Shown piece by piece: positions 25,856-36,165 of a stretch of DNA of 64,000 nt. Origin of the DNA: Actinomycetota bacterium (GTDB taxonomy: Bacteria > Actinomycetota > Acidimicrobiia > Acidimicrobiales > Ilumatobacteraceae). The notes under the pieces are model-generated. The model was not told the origin of the DNA and ran no database searches. It worked only from the letters and a program-made list of their open reading frames with translations. Position 1 is the stretch's first letter; the number at the start of each line of letters is the position of its first letter. The position numbers and the translations under genes were made by a program. Location of the stretch: the NCBI GenBank assembly GCA_030645495.1, contig JAUSLV010000002.1, forward strand, positions 1 through 64,000, read 5' to 3'.

Positions 25856-25882
25856 ATCAGCTGTCGCCCGTAGTGTCAGGTC

Positions 25883-26464
25883 ATGGTGCTGTGGTCGTCA
25901 CATGCGGATCGATTGAGCGACGAGGCCTTGCTCTCCGCGATGGCCCTCGGGGATCAGCGCGCCATTGCGGTGTTCGTGCGCCGGCACCAGCGGGCGGTGT
26001 TCGGCCTCGCCGTCACCATGTGTCGCGACACACCCATGGCGGAGGACATCGCCCAGCAGACGTTCGAGCGGGTGTGGCACCACGCAGCCAGCTTCGACGT
26101 GCGCCGGGGGGCGGCCAAGGTGTGGCTGCTCACGATCACCCGCAGGCTGTGCATCGACGCGTTTCGTACACGTCGCTCGATCCCTGTCGATCGCGACGGC
26201 CTCGAGCTGCTGCTACCCGACACCGGTACGACGGTCGCCGACCTCGCATCCACGCGAGCCGACGTCCACGGTCTCCGGCCGGCCATCGCCGCGCTGCCGC
26301 TCGAACAGCAACGGGTGCTGCTGCTGTCGGCGCTGGCAGGACACACGCTCGTGCAGATCGCCGAGATCGAGGGGATTCCGCTGGGCACGGCCAAGACACG
26401 GCTGCGCACTGCCTTGCAGCGGGTGCGCAGCGAGATCCAAGCGGAGGGTGCCGATCATGACTGA
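25883..26464 (+). CDS. ECF-family RNA polymerase sigma factor
   Basis: A 193-residue ECF sigma factor with region 2 (residues about 25-95, with AEDIAQQTFERVW and KVWLLTITRRLCIDAFR) and region 4 (about 130-185, LEQQRVLLLSALAGHTLVQIAEIEGIPLG type). It recognises promoters after release from an anti-sigma factor, here encoded by the next gene, which starts 8 bp before this one stops. The target regulon may include the divergent lipoprotein. Start at the ATG gives a normal-length protein. Confidence 0.9.
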   Translation: MVLWSSHADRLSDEALLSAMALGDQRAIAVFVRRHQRAVFGLAVTMCRDTPMAEDIAQQTFERVWHHAASFDVRRGAAKVWLLTITRRLCIDAFRTRRSIPVDRDGLELLLPDTGTTVADLASTRADVHGLRPAIAALPLEQQRVLLLSALAGHTLVQIAEIEGIPLGTAKTRLRTALQRVRSEIQAEGADHD

Positions 26465-27137
26465 GCCGGCGATGCCCCAGATCGACTGCACCGAGTTCGA
26501 CGAGTCGGTCGGCGAACTGGTGCTCGATCTGCTCGCGCCACAGGCGTGCGACCGATTGCTGCACCACGCCGAGACCTGCGCGCGGTGCCGGGCCGAACTC
26601 CACTCGCTCACCGAAGTGGCCGACCTGCTGCCAGGGCTCGCGCCGGAGTGCGAGCCACCCATCGGATTCGAGGCACGCGTCCTCGCCGCGATCGCCCCCG
26701 CTCCGGCCACGGGGTCGCGAGGCCGCGGGCGGCTCTTGCTGGCCGCCGCGGCTGCGCTGCTCGTGGCGGTGGCCGGCGGCACCTGGCTGGGCGCGACGCT
26801 CGCCGACGATGCACCATCCGCAGCGACCGCTGCCACCGTGCTCGTCGGCGACCTCCAGGCCGCCGACGGCAGCGAACGCGGATGGGTCGTGCTGTCCAGC
26901 GGCACCACGGCCGAGCTGACGATGCACCTGTCGAACCTCGCCGTGGGCACGTACCGCTGCCTGCTCGAGGCGGCCGATGGCACCGCCACGCAGGTGGCCA
27001 CCTGGCCGATCGGCCCGTCGGGAAGTGGCCAGTGGACGGTTCCGGTGGATGCCGAGCTGCACCCTGTGCGCGTGGTGCTGCTCGATGGCGAGGGCGCAGC
27101 GATCGCCGAGGCGACGCTCACCGCCACCTCGGCCTGA
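26457..27137 (+). CDS. Membrane anti-sigma factor (zinc anti-sigma, RskA-like)
   Basis: A 226-residue protein. The N-terminal anti-sigma domain contains the HxxxCxxC motif as HHAETCARC (residues about 37-45), which binds zinc in ZAS proteins. A single membrane helix lies at about residues 84-108. The extracytoplasmic C-terminal domain resembles RskA-type sensors. It is translationally coupled with the ECF sigma gene. Presumably it holds the sigma factor at the membrane until a cell-envelope signal triggers release. Confidence 0.88.
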   Translation: MTEPAMPQIDCTEFDESVGELVLDLLAPQACDRLLHHAETCARCRAELHSLTEVADLLPGLAPECEPPIGFEARVLAAIAPAPATGSRGRGRLLLAAAAALLVAVAGGTWLGATLADDAPSAATAATVLVGDLQAADGSERGWVVLSSGTTAELTMHLSNLAVGTYRCLLEAADGTATQVATWPIGPSGSGQWTVPVDAELHPVRVVLLDGEGAAIAEATLTATSA

Positions 27138-27140
27138 CGG

Positions 27141-28172
27141 CTACAGCCGGGTGATCACCGACACCCCTGGGTGCTGAAAGCGACCCATCGCGGGAAGCGC
27201 GTCGGCCAGGTCGGCGAGCGCGAGTTCGCGTGTGATCATCGCCGAGGGGTCGAGACGGCCGCCCTCGATCAGCGCGAACACCTTGCCGAAGCGACTGGCC
27301 GACAGGCCATGCACCCCCGACACCTCCAACTCGTCACGGATCACCCGGGCGACCGGAAGCTCGGCCAATGCGGTGGGGAACAGCCCGATCTGCACATGCC
27401 GACCCAGCGCACGCAAGCTGTTGATCGAGTTGCCGGCGGTCAGCGCGTGGCCGAGGCAGTCGACCGACACATGCGCCCCACCGGTCAGCTCGTGCACCGC
27501 ATGGGCAACGTCGCCGGCAGCAGTAGCGTCGATCACGTCGTCGGCGCCCAATCGGCGAGCAAGACCGAGCGCCTCAGCACTGATGTCCACCGCCACCACC
27601 CGAGCGCCGAGCGCGCGGCCGAACGCGATCGCGGCAAGCCCAACACCTCCGCAGCCGTGCACGCACAGCACCTCGCCGGCGGCCAGACGACCTCGTTCCA
27701 CCACCCCGCGGTACGCCGTGGAGACCCTGCAGCCCACGAGCGCCGCGGACTGATCTGTGATCGAGTCGGGAACCATCACGGCGTTGACATCGGCGAACGG
27801 AATCGTGGTGTACTCGGCGAACGCGCCCCAGCGGGTGAAGCCGGGCTGTTGCTGCCGCCGGCACACCTGATGCTGGCCGAGGCGGCACGGCTCGCACTCG
27901 CCGCAGCCGCACACGAATGGCGCCACCACGCGGTCGCCCTCGCGTACACGCGCCACACCGGCACCGACGGCGACCACGCGACCGACGAATTCGTGGCCGC
28001 CCACGTGCGGGCAGGCGATGTCGGGGTCGGTGCCGTGCCAGCCGTGGTAATCGCTGCGGCACAGCCCGACCGCGAGCACCTGCACGACCACTTCACCCGC
28101 GGCGGGCGCCGGGTCGGGAACGTGTTCGACCGCGATCGGTCCCTCGAATTTCCGGTACAGCGCAGCGCGCAT
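27141..28172 (-). CDS. Zinc-dependent alcohol dehydrogenase (MDR family)
   Basis: A 343-residue medium-chain dehydrogenase. Catalytic zinc ligands are visible in VGLCRSDYHG and GGHEFVGRV, the structural zinc Cys cluster in CGCGECEPCRLGQHQVC, and the nucleotide fold in HGCGGVGLAAIAFG. All elements for an NAD(P)-linked alcohol or polyol dehydrogenase are present. It lies 12 bp after the SDR gene on the same strand, so they likely form a dehydrogenase operon. Substrate unknown. Confidence 0.9.
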   Translation of the reverse strand: MRAALYRKFEGPIAVEHVPDPAPAAGEVVVQVLAVGLCRSDYHGWHGTDPDIACPHVGGHEFVGRVVAVGAGVARVREGDRVVAPFVCGCGECEPCRLGQHQVCRRQQQPGFTRWGAFAEYTTIPFADVNAVMVPDSITDQSAALVGCRVSTAYRGVVERGRLAAGEVLCVHGCGGVGLAAIAFGRALGARVVAVDISAEALGLARRLGADDVIDATAAGDVAHAVHELTGGAHVSVDCLGHALTAGNSINSLRALGRHVQIGLFPTALAELPVARVIRDELEVSGVHGLSASRFGKVFALIEGGRLDPSAMITRELALADLADALPAMGRFQHPGVSVITRL

Positions 28173-28184
28173 TGGTCTCCCAGC

Positions 28185-28916
28185 TCAGTTGAGGTGCATG
28201 CCACCGTCGACGTGCAACACGTCGCCGGTGATGAAGCGCGATCGGTCGGACACGAGGAACAACGCGCCCTCGGCCACGTCGGCGATGGCACCTTCGGACT
28301 TCAGCGGGCGGCGGCTGGCGGCGATCTTCTTCAGCCGCTCGTCCATCTGTGCACCCATGTCGGTGGCCACCGCGGGCGAGAGCGAGTTGACGCGGATCCC
28401 GAACTTGCCCAGTTCCTTCGCCCCGGTGAGCGTGAGCGCGTGCAGGCCCGCCTTCGACGCCGCGTAGGCCGCCTGGCCGACGTTGCCCCGCTCACCCGCC
28501 CAGGACACGACGTTCAGCACGACGCCACCGTCGGCGGCCTTCATCACCCGCACAGCGGCGCGGAGCACCGCGAACGGCCCGGTGAGGTTGGTGGCCAGGG
28601 TTGCCGCCCAGCGCTCGTCGGTGACACCGGTGATGAAGTTGTCGGCCGCCACCCCCGCATTGTTGACCACGATGTCGAGCCGACCCAGCCGGGCCACCGC
28701 GGCATCGACCAGTTCGTCGGCGAAACCAGCTGCGCCGATGTCGCCGGCCACCGCGATTGCCCCCGGCAGAACGGCCGCCACGGCTTCGCAGGCGGCAAGA
28801 TCGCGGCCGTGCACCACGACGTGGGCACCCTCGGCCGCGAACCGCTCGGCGATCCCCCGCCCGATCCCGCGCGTCGAGCCTGTGATGATTGCCACACGCC
28901 CCTTGAGTTCACCCAT
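28185..28916 (-). CDS. Short-chain dehydrogenase/reductase (FabG-like)
   Basis: A 243-residue classical SDR with the NADP-binding TGSTRGIGRG near residue 12, the NNAG motif, the catalytic Ser in VVSWAG and Tyr/Lys in YAASK. The C-terminal segment ITGDVLHVDGG is typical of FabG-type 3-oxoacyl reductases. First gene of a pair with the zinc alcohol dehydrogenase. It diverges from the polysaccharide deacetylase gene across only 22 bp. Confidence 0.9.
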   Translation of the reverse strand: MGELKGRVAIITGSTRGIGRGIAERFAAEGAHVVVHGRDLAACEAVAAVLPGAIAVAGDIGAAGFADELVDAAVARLGRLDIVVNNAGVAADNFITGVTDERWAATLATNLTGPFAVLRAAVRVMKAADGGVVLNVVSWAGERGNVGQAAYAASKAGLHALTLTGAKELGKFGIRVNSLSPAVATDMGAQMDERLKKIAASRRPLKSEGAIADVAEGALFLVSDRSRFITGDVLHVDGGMHLN

Positions 28917-28938
28917 GGAGGCATGTTACGAGAGAAGT

Positions 28939-29811
28939 GTGAACGGTACCCACCGTCGAGCCTCAGCCTCGAGGCGACGGCCGCTGGTGATCGTCAGAAT
29001 GATCATCGCGGCGTCGCTGGTGGTGGCCTGCAGCTCACCGGCCCGGATCGTGCCCTCCGCCGACGACGACGAGACGGTGCCGTGCACCACCGACGGCCAC
29101 ACGACCACGGCCTCGACGATGCCGGCCACTGCGCCGTCCAGCACCTCGACCAGCACGACGGCACCAGCCCCGACCACCACGCTCGCACCGGCGCCGAGCT
29201 ACCCCAGTGCGCCGGTGGAGGTGCTGTCGCCGCAGTCCCTGCACGTCTTCAGCCGGATCGACACCATCGACCCGGTGGTGTTCCTCACGCTCGACGACGG
29301 CAATGTTCGCGACCCGCGTGTCGTCGCGCTGCTCGCCGAGCGCGGGGCCACCGCGTCGCTGTTCCTGACGGCAGGCCCACTCAGCGTCGACCCAGCGTAC
29401 TTCGAGCAGTTCATCGTCGCCGGTGGCTCGGTGAACTCGCACACGCTGTGCCACCCGCACCTGAACGACCTCAGCCAGGAGCAGCAGCAGGCGGAGATCT
29501 GCGGCATGGTGAGCCAGATCGAGGCCGCCTACGGCAGCGCCGGCTACTTCCTGCGACCCCCGTACGGCGACTACAACGACGCCACCGTGGCAGCTGCCCG
29601 CAGCTGTGGTGTGCGGGCACTGATCCTGTGGCGGGTCACACTCAACAACGGCGTCATCGACACCTGGGGTACCAGCCCGATCCACGCGGGCGACATCATC
29701 CTCACCCACTTCCGCGACGACCTGTACGACAACCTCGTGGTGCTGTTCGCCGAACTCGACCGGCTGGGGCTCACCGTGGCCCCCTTGGAGGACTACCTGC
29801 CCATCGCGTGA
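28939..29811 (+). CDS. Secreted/lipoprotein polysaccharide deacetylase
   Basis: A 290-residue protein starting at a GTG. A basic start and hydrophobic stretch end in LVVACSS (lipobox Cys near residue 30), followed by a Thr/Pro/Ala-rich linker. The carbohydrate esterase 4 domain shows FLTLDDGN, the metal-binding HTLCHPH (H-x-x-x-H), RPPYGDYND and ILTHFRDD. It probably deacetylates peptidoglycan or an exopolysaccharide at the cell surface. An upstream in-frame extension was rejected because it enters the SDR gene. Confidence 0.87.
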   Translation: MNGTHRRASASRRRPLVIVRMIIAASLVVACSSPARIVPSADDDETVPCTTDGHTTTASTMPATAPSSTSTSTTAPAPTTTLAPAPSYPSAPVEVLSPQSLHVFSRIDTIDPVVFLTLDDGNVRDPRVVALLAERGATASLFLTAGPLSVDPAYFEQFIVAGGSVNSHTLCHPHLNDLSQEQQQAEICGMVSQIEAAYGSAGYFLRPPYGDYNDATVAAARSCGVRALILWRVTLNNGVIDTWGTSPIHAGDIILTHFRDDLYDNLVVLFAELDRLGLTVAPLEDYLPIA

Positions 29812-29849
29812 TCGACAGCGTGCTCCGAAGGCGTGCGAGACTCGAAGGC

Positions 29850-30575
29850 GTGAAAGGCACTGGTGGTGAGCGAGTTCATGCTGCTGGACGCGTGGCTGTG
29901 GTGGGGGCCGGTCGCATGGGGCACGCGATGGTCGCCGCGCTCGCGGGCGCCGCCGGCCCATTCGGCAGGGGGTTCGACGGGGTCGGCTTCGACATCGTGT
30001 TGCTGGCCGTGCCGGATTCCGAGATCGCCGAGGCCGCCGCACATGTGGCACCGGGCCCGCTGGTCGGCCATTGCGCCGGAGCACTGGGTTTGGCCGTGCT
30101 CGCGCCGCACGAGGCATTCGGCCTGCACCCGTTGATGACGGTCACGCGCGCCGGGGCCGCGTTCCGTGGTGCCGGCGCCGCAGTCGCGGGCAGCACACCT
30201 CGGGCGGTGGCGCTCGCCCGCAGCCTGGCCACCGAGTTGGGCATGCACGCGGTCGAGATCTCCGATGCCGACCGACCGGCGTACCACGCTGCGGCATCGA
30301 TCGCATCGAACTTCCTGGTCACACTCGAGGACGCGGCCGAGCGGCTGCTCGCCACCACCGGCGCGGATCGACGGATCCTCGTGCCGCTCGTGCGCGCGTC
30401 GATGGAGAACTGGGCCGCGCTCGGTGGCCGCACGGCGATCACCGGCCCGATCGCCCGCGGCGACGATGCCACAGTCGCCCGCCAGCGCGCCGCCGTGGCC
30501 GAGCGCTCACCCGAGTTGCTGGCCGTGTTCGACGCGCTGTGCGAACGCACGCGAGCGATGGTGGCCGGCGACTGA
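29850..30575 (+). CDS. Rossmann-like/DUF2520 domain protein
   Basis: A 241-residue NAD(P)-binding protein. The nucleotide loop is VAVVGAGRMGHAM near residue 16, a middle segment has LLAVPDSEIAEAA and HPLMTV, and the C-terminal half is the helical DUF2520 domain. It resembles a ketopantoate/proline-type oxidoreductase, but the usual catalytic Lys is not clear. The GTG at 29850 was selected; the ribosome site is weak. Product and substrate unknown. Confidence 0.78.
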   Translation: MKGTGGERVHAAGRVAVVGAGRMGHAMVAALAGAAGPFGRGFDGVGFDIVLLAVPDSEIAEAAAHVAPGPLVGHCAGALGLAVLAPHEAFGLHPLMTVTRAGAAFRGAGAAVAGSTPRAVALARSLATELGMHAVEISDADRPAYHAAASIASNFLVTLEDAAERLLATTGADRRILVPLVRASMENWAALGGRTAITGPIARGDDATVARQRAAVAERSPELLAVFDALCERTRAMVAGD

Positions 30576-30601
30576 CACGCGCGCTCGGAGCACCGCGCCG
30601 C

Positions 30602-31834
30602 TTAGAGCACCAGGCAGCGAAAGCCGATCACCACCAGCGTGAGCGGAGCAACGGCGGCCAGCAGGAGGTGGCGGCGGCGGCCGCTGGATGCCCAGAGCAC
30701 CAGCCAGCTGCAGCCGGCCACGTCGGCCGACTGACGGAAGTCGGCCGGCACCTCGAGCACGCCCTTGGTGGACGACAGGATCACGAAGATCGCCGCCGCC
30801 CCCACGAGCACCTCCCACGGGCGTTGCACCCAGGCGACGCGCAGACCGTCCGAGGTGACTGCGGTGCCGACCAGCAGCACCAGGCCGGCGAAGCACAGGA
30901 TCGGCAACAGCGAACCGAAGCCCACACCCGGCTGCCGGGTGACGGCGTCGACCGCATCGTCGACCCAACCGCGAAGTGCGCCGGGGAACGCGTGCATCGG
31001 CCACGTGGAGTTGAATCGCGAACTGCTGGACGCAGGGAGCTCACCGATCACGTGGGCGACGATGCTCTGCCACGCGACGAAGGCGATTGCGGGCAGGATC
31101 GACACCTTCGCGACAGCCAGCGCCGCGCCACGCGGGCCGCCGCGCCGCCATTCGACGATGGCAACGCCGATCGCGATCATTGCCACCGTCAGCACGGCTT
31201 GCTCGCGGGTGGAGACGGCCACGACACCCACGACGCCCGCCCACCAGTACCGGCCGCGCCCCACGAGCAGGATCACCCCGAACACTGCCGCGGCGGCCAC
31301 CAGCTCGGCGAGATCGCGGCCGAGCACGATGCCGAAGCCCCAGTAGCCGGCGATCGCCAGCCCCCACACTGCGGCGCGCCCGTGATCGAGCGCCAGGTGG
31401 GCGGCGACCCACGCCAGTACTCCGACCGCCACCACGTTCACCACGATCATGGCCGTCGGCACCAGCGACGGCCGGCCACCCAGCGAGACCAGCCACGACA
31501 GCACCGGGTAACCGATCCGGCCACCCCGCACCCCGTAGTCGAACGAGATGCCGTTCGAGCGGCCCATGCCCACTGACGTGGGGTCGAGTGCGAGTCGGTA
31601 GAAGAACTGGCCGTCGAAGCCGCCGTTGGCCAACACCGGAATGCCGCCCGGCACTGTCGCCGGGTCGGTGAACGGTTGGCCGGCGACGATGAACCGACCG
31701 GCCCCGCCACCGAGCCGTACGAGGCGCAGGACGCAGAACAACGCCGCCGACAGCGTGGCGAGCAGGCCGACCAGGCGAGGGGTCAGCCGGCCGAGACCGT
31801 CCCGCACACGTCGCCCGATCCTCCCGAAGTTCAC
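30602..31834 (-). CDS. Polytopic membrane protein (glycosyltransferase-like)
   Basis: A 410-residue membrane protein with about nine hydrophobic helices. Near the N-terminus an extracytoplasmic loop carries GGFDGQFFYRLALDP, a segment with the Asp common in GT-C/mannosyltransferase-like loops. The start is a GTG with TACCCT ending 6 nt before it (31841-31846), indicating a leaderless gene. No close family is certain; a lipid-linked sugar transferase is one possibility. Confidence 0.6.
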   Translation of the reverse strand: MNFGRIGRRVRDGLGRLTPRLVGLLATLSAALFCVLRLVRLGGGAGRFIVAGQPFTDPATVPGGIPVLANGGFDGQFFYRLALDPTSVGMGRSNGISFDYGVRGGRIGYPVLSWLVSLGGRPSLVPTAMIVVNVVAVGVLAWVAAHLALDHGRAAVWGLAIAGYWGFGIVLGRDLAELVAAAAVFGVILLVGRGRYWWAGVVGVVAVSTREQAVLTVAMIAIGVAIVEWRRGGPRGAALAVAKVSILPAIAFVAWQSIVAHVIGELPASSSSRFNSTWPMHAFPGALRGWVDDAVDAVTRQPGVGFGSLLPILCFAGLVLLVGTAVTSDGLRVAWVQRPWEVLVGAAAIFVILSSTKGVLEVPADFRQSADVAGCSWLVLWASSGRRRHLLLAAVAPLTLVVIGFRCLVL

Positions 31835-31874
31835 GCCCCGAGGGTAGACGGTGCGCAATCCGGGTGTGCGGCTG

Positions 31875-32402
31875 TCAGCCCGTGTACGACAGCGTGAACG
31901 TGGCCTCGACCGCGCCGCCGAGGGCTTCCTTGCGAGTGCCCACGAAGGTGCCCGAACCATGGGCATTCACCAGCGAGCCGGTGCCGCCGATCACGCGCAG
32001 ACCACTGTGGAACGTGGCCTCGGTGGTGTCGGTGGCGGCGACCGCCGCACCGTCTTCCATCAGCACACCGAGGCTCGATCCGTCGGCGAACGTGAACGTG
32101 ATCACGCCGCCGAAGTCGCCGCTGCCGTCGGTGTAGTTCACCGTTGCCAACATCTCCACCTGCACCGCGCCTTCGCCGTCGACGGTGCCGTCGCCGGTGA
32201 GGTGGTTCGAACCGTAGATCTTCGAGTCGTCGGGCCCAACGGTGTGCAGCACCTTGTCCTGCGAGGTGAGCTGCACCGAGACCACTTGTGCCCCCTCGGG
32301 AACGACCGGCGCGTCGCCACACGCCGTGAGCGCCGATGCCGCGCCGAGGGCAACGAGCAGCACGAGGGTGCGAGCGAACTTGTGAGTGCGAACGAGGGGC
32401 AT
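31875..32402 (-). CDS. Lipoprotein with a beta-barrel (dirigent/AOC-like) domain
   Basis: A 175-residue lipoprotein whose signal peptide ends in ALTAC (Cys28). The mature part is beta-rich with GGVITFTFADGSS and VIGGTGSLVNAHGSG, resembling the small barrel of allene-oxide-cyclase/dirigent-like proteins. AGGAGA stands before the ATG. It diverges from the aldo/keto reductase across 63 bp. Function is not known; the fold assignment is an impression from motif spacing only. Confidence 0.65.
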   Translation of the reverse strand: MPLVRTHKFARTLVLLVALGAASALTACGDAPVVPEGAQVVSVQLTSQDKVLHTVGPDDSKIYGSNHLTGDGTVDGEGAVQVEMLATVNYTDGSGDFGGVITFTFADGSSLGVLMEDGAAVAATDTTEATFHSGLRVIGGTGSLVNAHGSGTFVGTRKEALGGAVEATFTLSYTG

Positions 32403-32465
32403 CGGGCGATCTCCTGGTTGGACGAACCCGATCAACGTAGTGGGCCGCTCGCCTACAGTGCGGCA

Positions 32466-33433
<968 letters not shown>

Positions 33434-33437
<4 letters not shown>

Positions 33438-34495
33438 GCGAGGTCACCGCTGACACACCGTTCGTTCGCGAGGACGACCAGTACCACCCGCCCACCAGCG
33501 ACGACCCGACCTACGTGGAGACCAACTGGTGGTGCTTCAACGTGCCCGAGCGGCGGATGGGCGGATGGCTGCACGCGGCGTACCACGTGAACCGCGGCAC
33601 CGTCACGTGGCGAGTGTTCGTGTGGGACCCGACGGGTGCCGACCCCGGCCGCCTGGCCTACTACCGCACCGCGGCCGACGTACCGATGCCGGCCGGCGCC
33701 GACCTTCGCGACTTCACGTTCCCCGAGGGCGGGTACAGCGTGAAGATGCTGACGCCGCTGATGGACTACCACGTTGCCTACCTCGACCCCGCCGAATCGT
33801 TCTCGATCGAGATCGAGCACCGCAGCGTGCACCCGCCGCACCGCTTCACGCCGGGCGAGCCGCCGGCGATGCACAACCCGCACCTCGACCAGCTGGGCCA
33901 CATCACCGGCGAGCTGCGCTTCGGCCGTGATCGCATCGCGATCGACTGCTACAGCGTGCGCGACCGCACGTGGGGTCCGCGCACGAACCACCACACGCAC
34001 CGCCAGGAACCAGGCACCACACCCGGCCGCCAACGCGTGCTGCACCAAGGTGGCGTGCAGTGGCGCGAGATCGAACGCGAACGCGGCCGAGGCCGCATCC
34101 AGTACATCTTCGGCCACACCGATGCCAACACCGGGTTCCTGGGGTTCGTGCGCCCCGGCGATGGTGACGCCCGGGGTTGGTCACCGATGAACGTCGGCTG
34201 GTTGCTGCAGGACGGTGAGTTCCGCCGCCTCGACAAGACCCGCAGCGCGATGAAGAACTACCGCGACCAGTCCACCGGCTGGAGCGACCACATGGAGGTA
34301 CGGTTGGTCGACGTCAGCGGGCGCACGATGGAGGCCGAAGGCTTTGCCGTCAGCCACATGTGCGAGCACGGCGCCGGCTCGAACGCACTGATGCGCTGGG
34401 AGTACGACGGCAAGATCGGCTGGGGCGAAGACCAGGACGGCTGGCGCCTCGACCACTTCCGCCGCATGCGCCACGCCCTGCGCGCGCTGGACTGA
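33434..34495 (+). CDS. DUF7064/DUF7065-like protein, paralog 2
   Basis: A 353-residue relative of the protein at 13348-14334. It shares CFNVPERRMGGW, a GHITGELRFG segment, the CYSVRDRTWGPR box and WGEDQDGW near the end. The family is beta-rich and probably binds a hydrophobic ligand. Coupling to an aldo/keto reductase here, and to a phosphodiesterase in the other copy, points to lipid or terpenoid modification, but this is inference. The GTG at 33434 overlaps the reductase stop by 4 bp. Confidence 0.68.
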
Positions 34496-34521
34496 CTCGG
34501 GCGGGTCCTGCGTCGGCTCCT

Positions 34522-34565
34522 GGGAAGGACTCTTCCCGATCCGGCTTCTGGGAAGGATGGTTCCC
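34522..34565 (+). terminator. Two tandem hairpins after the aldo/keto reductase operon
   Basis: GGGAAG-GACT-CTTCCC (34522-34537) and GGGAA-GGATGG-TTCCC (34550-34565) form successive hairpins starting 27 bp after the stop codon. They are followed by a GGGATCC direct repeat. No U-run is present, so intrinsic termination is plausible but unproven. Confidence 0.4.
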
Positions 34566-34606
34566 GGGATCCGGGATCCATCCGTCGCAGAACGCGCCCA
34601 GAAAGC

Positions 34607-34635
34607 TTGCCAACAGCGCCCAGAACGGGCATTAC
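34607..34635 (+). promoter_or_regulatory. Promoter-like segment with an inverted fragment of the array repeat
   Basis: In the 335-bp intergenic stretch 34496-34830, TTGCCA, a 17-bp spacer and CATTAC form a promoter like those in the array repeats. The spacer contains CAGCGCCCAGAAC, the reverse complement of the repeat core GTTCTGGGCGCTG. GGGCATTACGCG overlaps the -10. No convincing gene follows before 34831; the rest of the stretch holds only the hairpins upstream. Confidence 0.35.
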
Positions 34636-34830
34636 GCGCCACCTCGATGGCGTCCCGCTGTATGGGGGCCTGAGGCCCGCGTACATTCCTGCGTGTGGCA
34701 AATCGCCAGCTGATCCGTCGCCACAGCTCATCGGTTTCAGCAGAGATGTACCGAAGCTCAACTGGTCCTCGGAGTCGACCTGGCGGCGTCACGCAACGCA
34801 TCACGTTTGCAGCGACCGGGGCTGCCTACC

Positions 34831-36165
34831 ATGAGGTCGGTGCAGGACCAGATAGCACGTCGTAGACGGTCCAGCCTCGGCCTGAGCTATCGGAAGATCC
34901 TCGCCGCGAACATCGTGTCCAACCTCGGCGACGGCGTGTCGGGCGTGGCATATCCGTGGCTTGCCTCGGCCATCACCCGCAATCCCATGCTCATCGCTGC
35001 TGTCGCTATCGCGCAGCGCCTTCCGTGGCTCGTGTTCACACTGCCCGCCGGTGTCATCACTGATCGCGTCGATCGACGTCGCGCGATGGTGGCGATGGAC
35101 AGCGCCCGCGCGGTCGTCACTGCGCTCGTGGCGCTGATGGTCTTTGTCGAGCAGGGCTCGCTGCCGGCCCCCGACGCACTCGCCGGGGTGGTGGGTACTC
35201 GCTGGGTGGTCTACGGCGCGGTGCTACTGGCCACGTTTCTCCTCGGCATGGCGGAGGTGCTACGCGACAACTCCGCGCAGACCATCCTTCCTGCCGTTGT
35301 CGCAGCCGAGAATCTCGAACGGGCCAACGGCCAGATGTGGAGTGCCGAGAGCGTGGCCAACACCTTCGTCGGCCCGCCCCTCGGTTCGCTGCTTCTCGCG
35401 GCAGCGTTCGCCCTGCCGTTCTTCCTCGATGCCGCCTCCTTCTTCGCTGCAGCAGCGCTCGTGGCAACGGTGCCCGGTACGTTCCGGGCTGCCCGGCCCG
35501 ATAAGGCCATGCGGACAGACTGGAGTGACGAGCTGAGGGAGGGTGTGCGCTGGCTATGGGCCAACGATCTCCTTCGGCAGATGGCGATCATCCTCGGCGT
35601 GATGAACGCCGCTTCCATGGTGAGCGGTGCGACGTTCGTCCTCTTCGCGCAGGAAGTGCTCGATATCGGGCCGTTCGTGTTCGCTTTGGTGGGTATGGGA
35701 GGCGCCGTGGGCGCGATCATCGGAGGTGCCGTCGCCCCGATGCTCTCTCGGCGTCTCGGCAGTGGGACATGTCTCCGCATCGTGCTCGCGGGCAGCGTGG
35801 TCGTTGGGCTGGCGATGGCGAGCACTTCGTGGTGGCCAGTCGCGTGCGTGCTGTTCGCGTTCGCGGCGACGCTCGGCATTGTCTGGAACGTCATCACGGT
35901 CAGCCTTCGTCAGGCCATCATCCCCGAGCACCTTCTCGGTCGGGTGAACAGTGTGTACCGGTTCTTCGGCTTGGGGATGATGCCGGTCGGGGCTGCGATC
36001 GGTGGCCTCGTCGTGCTCGCGGTCGGGTCGTTTGCAGGTCGTGACGTCGCATTGCGGGCGACCTGGGTGGTGTATGCGTTGGCCAATGCGGTGATGTTCC
36101 TCGTCGCGCGCACGCGTCTCACAACGGCCCGGATCGAAGCCGCGCGTCTCGCCGCGGCGCGCTGA
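34831..36165 (+). CDS. MFS transporter (EntS-like exporter)
   Basis: A 444-residue major facilitator with about twelve hydrophobic helices. The conserved loop-2-3 motif reads GVITDRVDRRRAMV near residue 75, and the second half has PEHLLGRVNSVYRFFGLG, typical of EntS/macrolide-efflux relatives. It probably exports a drug or siderophore-like compound. Composition is visibly less GC-biased than the flanking chromosome, so it may belong to the accessory block. The ATG at 34831 was preferred over a TTG 24 bp upstream. Confidence 0.82.
   Translation: MRSVQDQIARRRRSSLGLSYRKILAANIVSNLGDGVSGVAYPWLASAITRNPMLIAAVAIAQRLPWLVFTLPAGVITDRVDRRRAMVAMDSARAVVTALVALMVFVEQGSLPAPDALAGVVGTRWVVYGAVLLATFLLGMAEVLRDNSAQTILPAVVAAENLERANGQMWSAESVANTFVGPPLGSLLLAAAFALPFFLDAASFFAAAALVATVPGTFRAARPDKAMRTDWSDELREGVRWLWANDLLRQMAIILGVMNAASMVSGATFVLFAQEVLDIGPFVFALVGMGGAVGAIIGGAVAPMLSRRLGSGTCLRIVLAGSVVVGLAMASTSWWPVACVLFAFAATLGIVWNVITVSLRQAIIPEHLLGRVNSVYRFFGLGMMPVGAAIGGLVVLAVGSFAGRDVALRATWVVYALANAVMFLVARTRLTTARIEAARLAAAR

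Noticed and set aside
27171-29849. Long plus-strand frame opposite the alcohol dehydrogenase and SDR
   Set aside because: Antisense artefact of high GC; only the last part (from 29850) is a real protein.
34607-34834. 75-residue plus-strand frame before the MFS gene
   Set aside because: No motif, starts inside a promoter-like segment and runs into the MFS start; not convincing.
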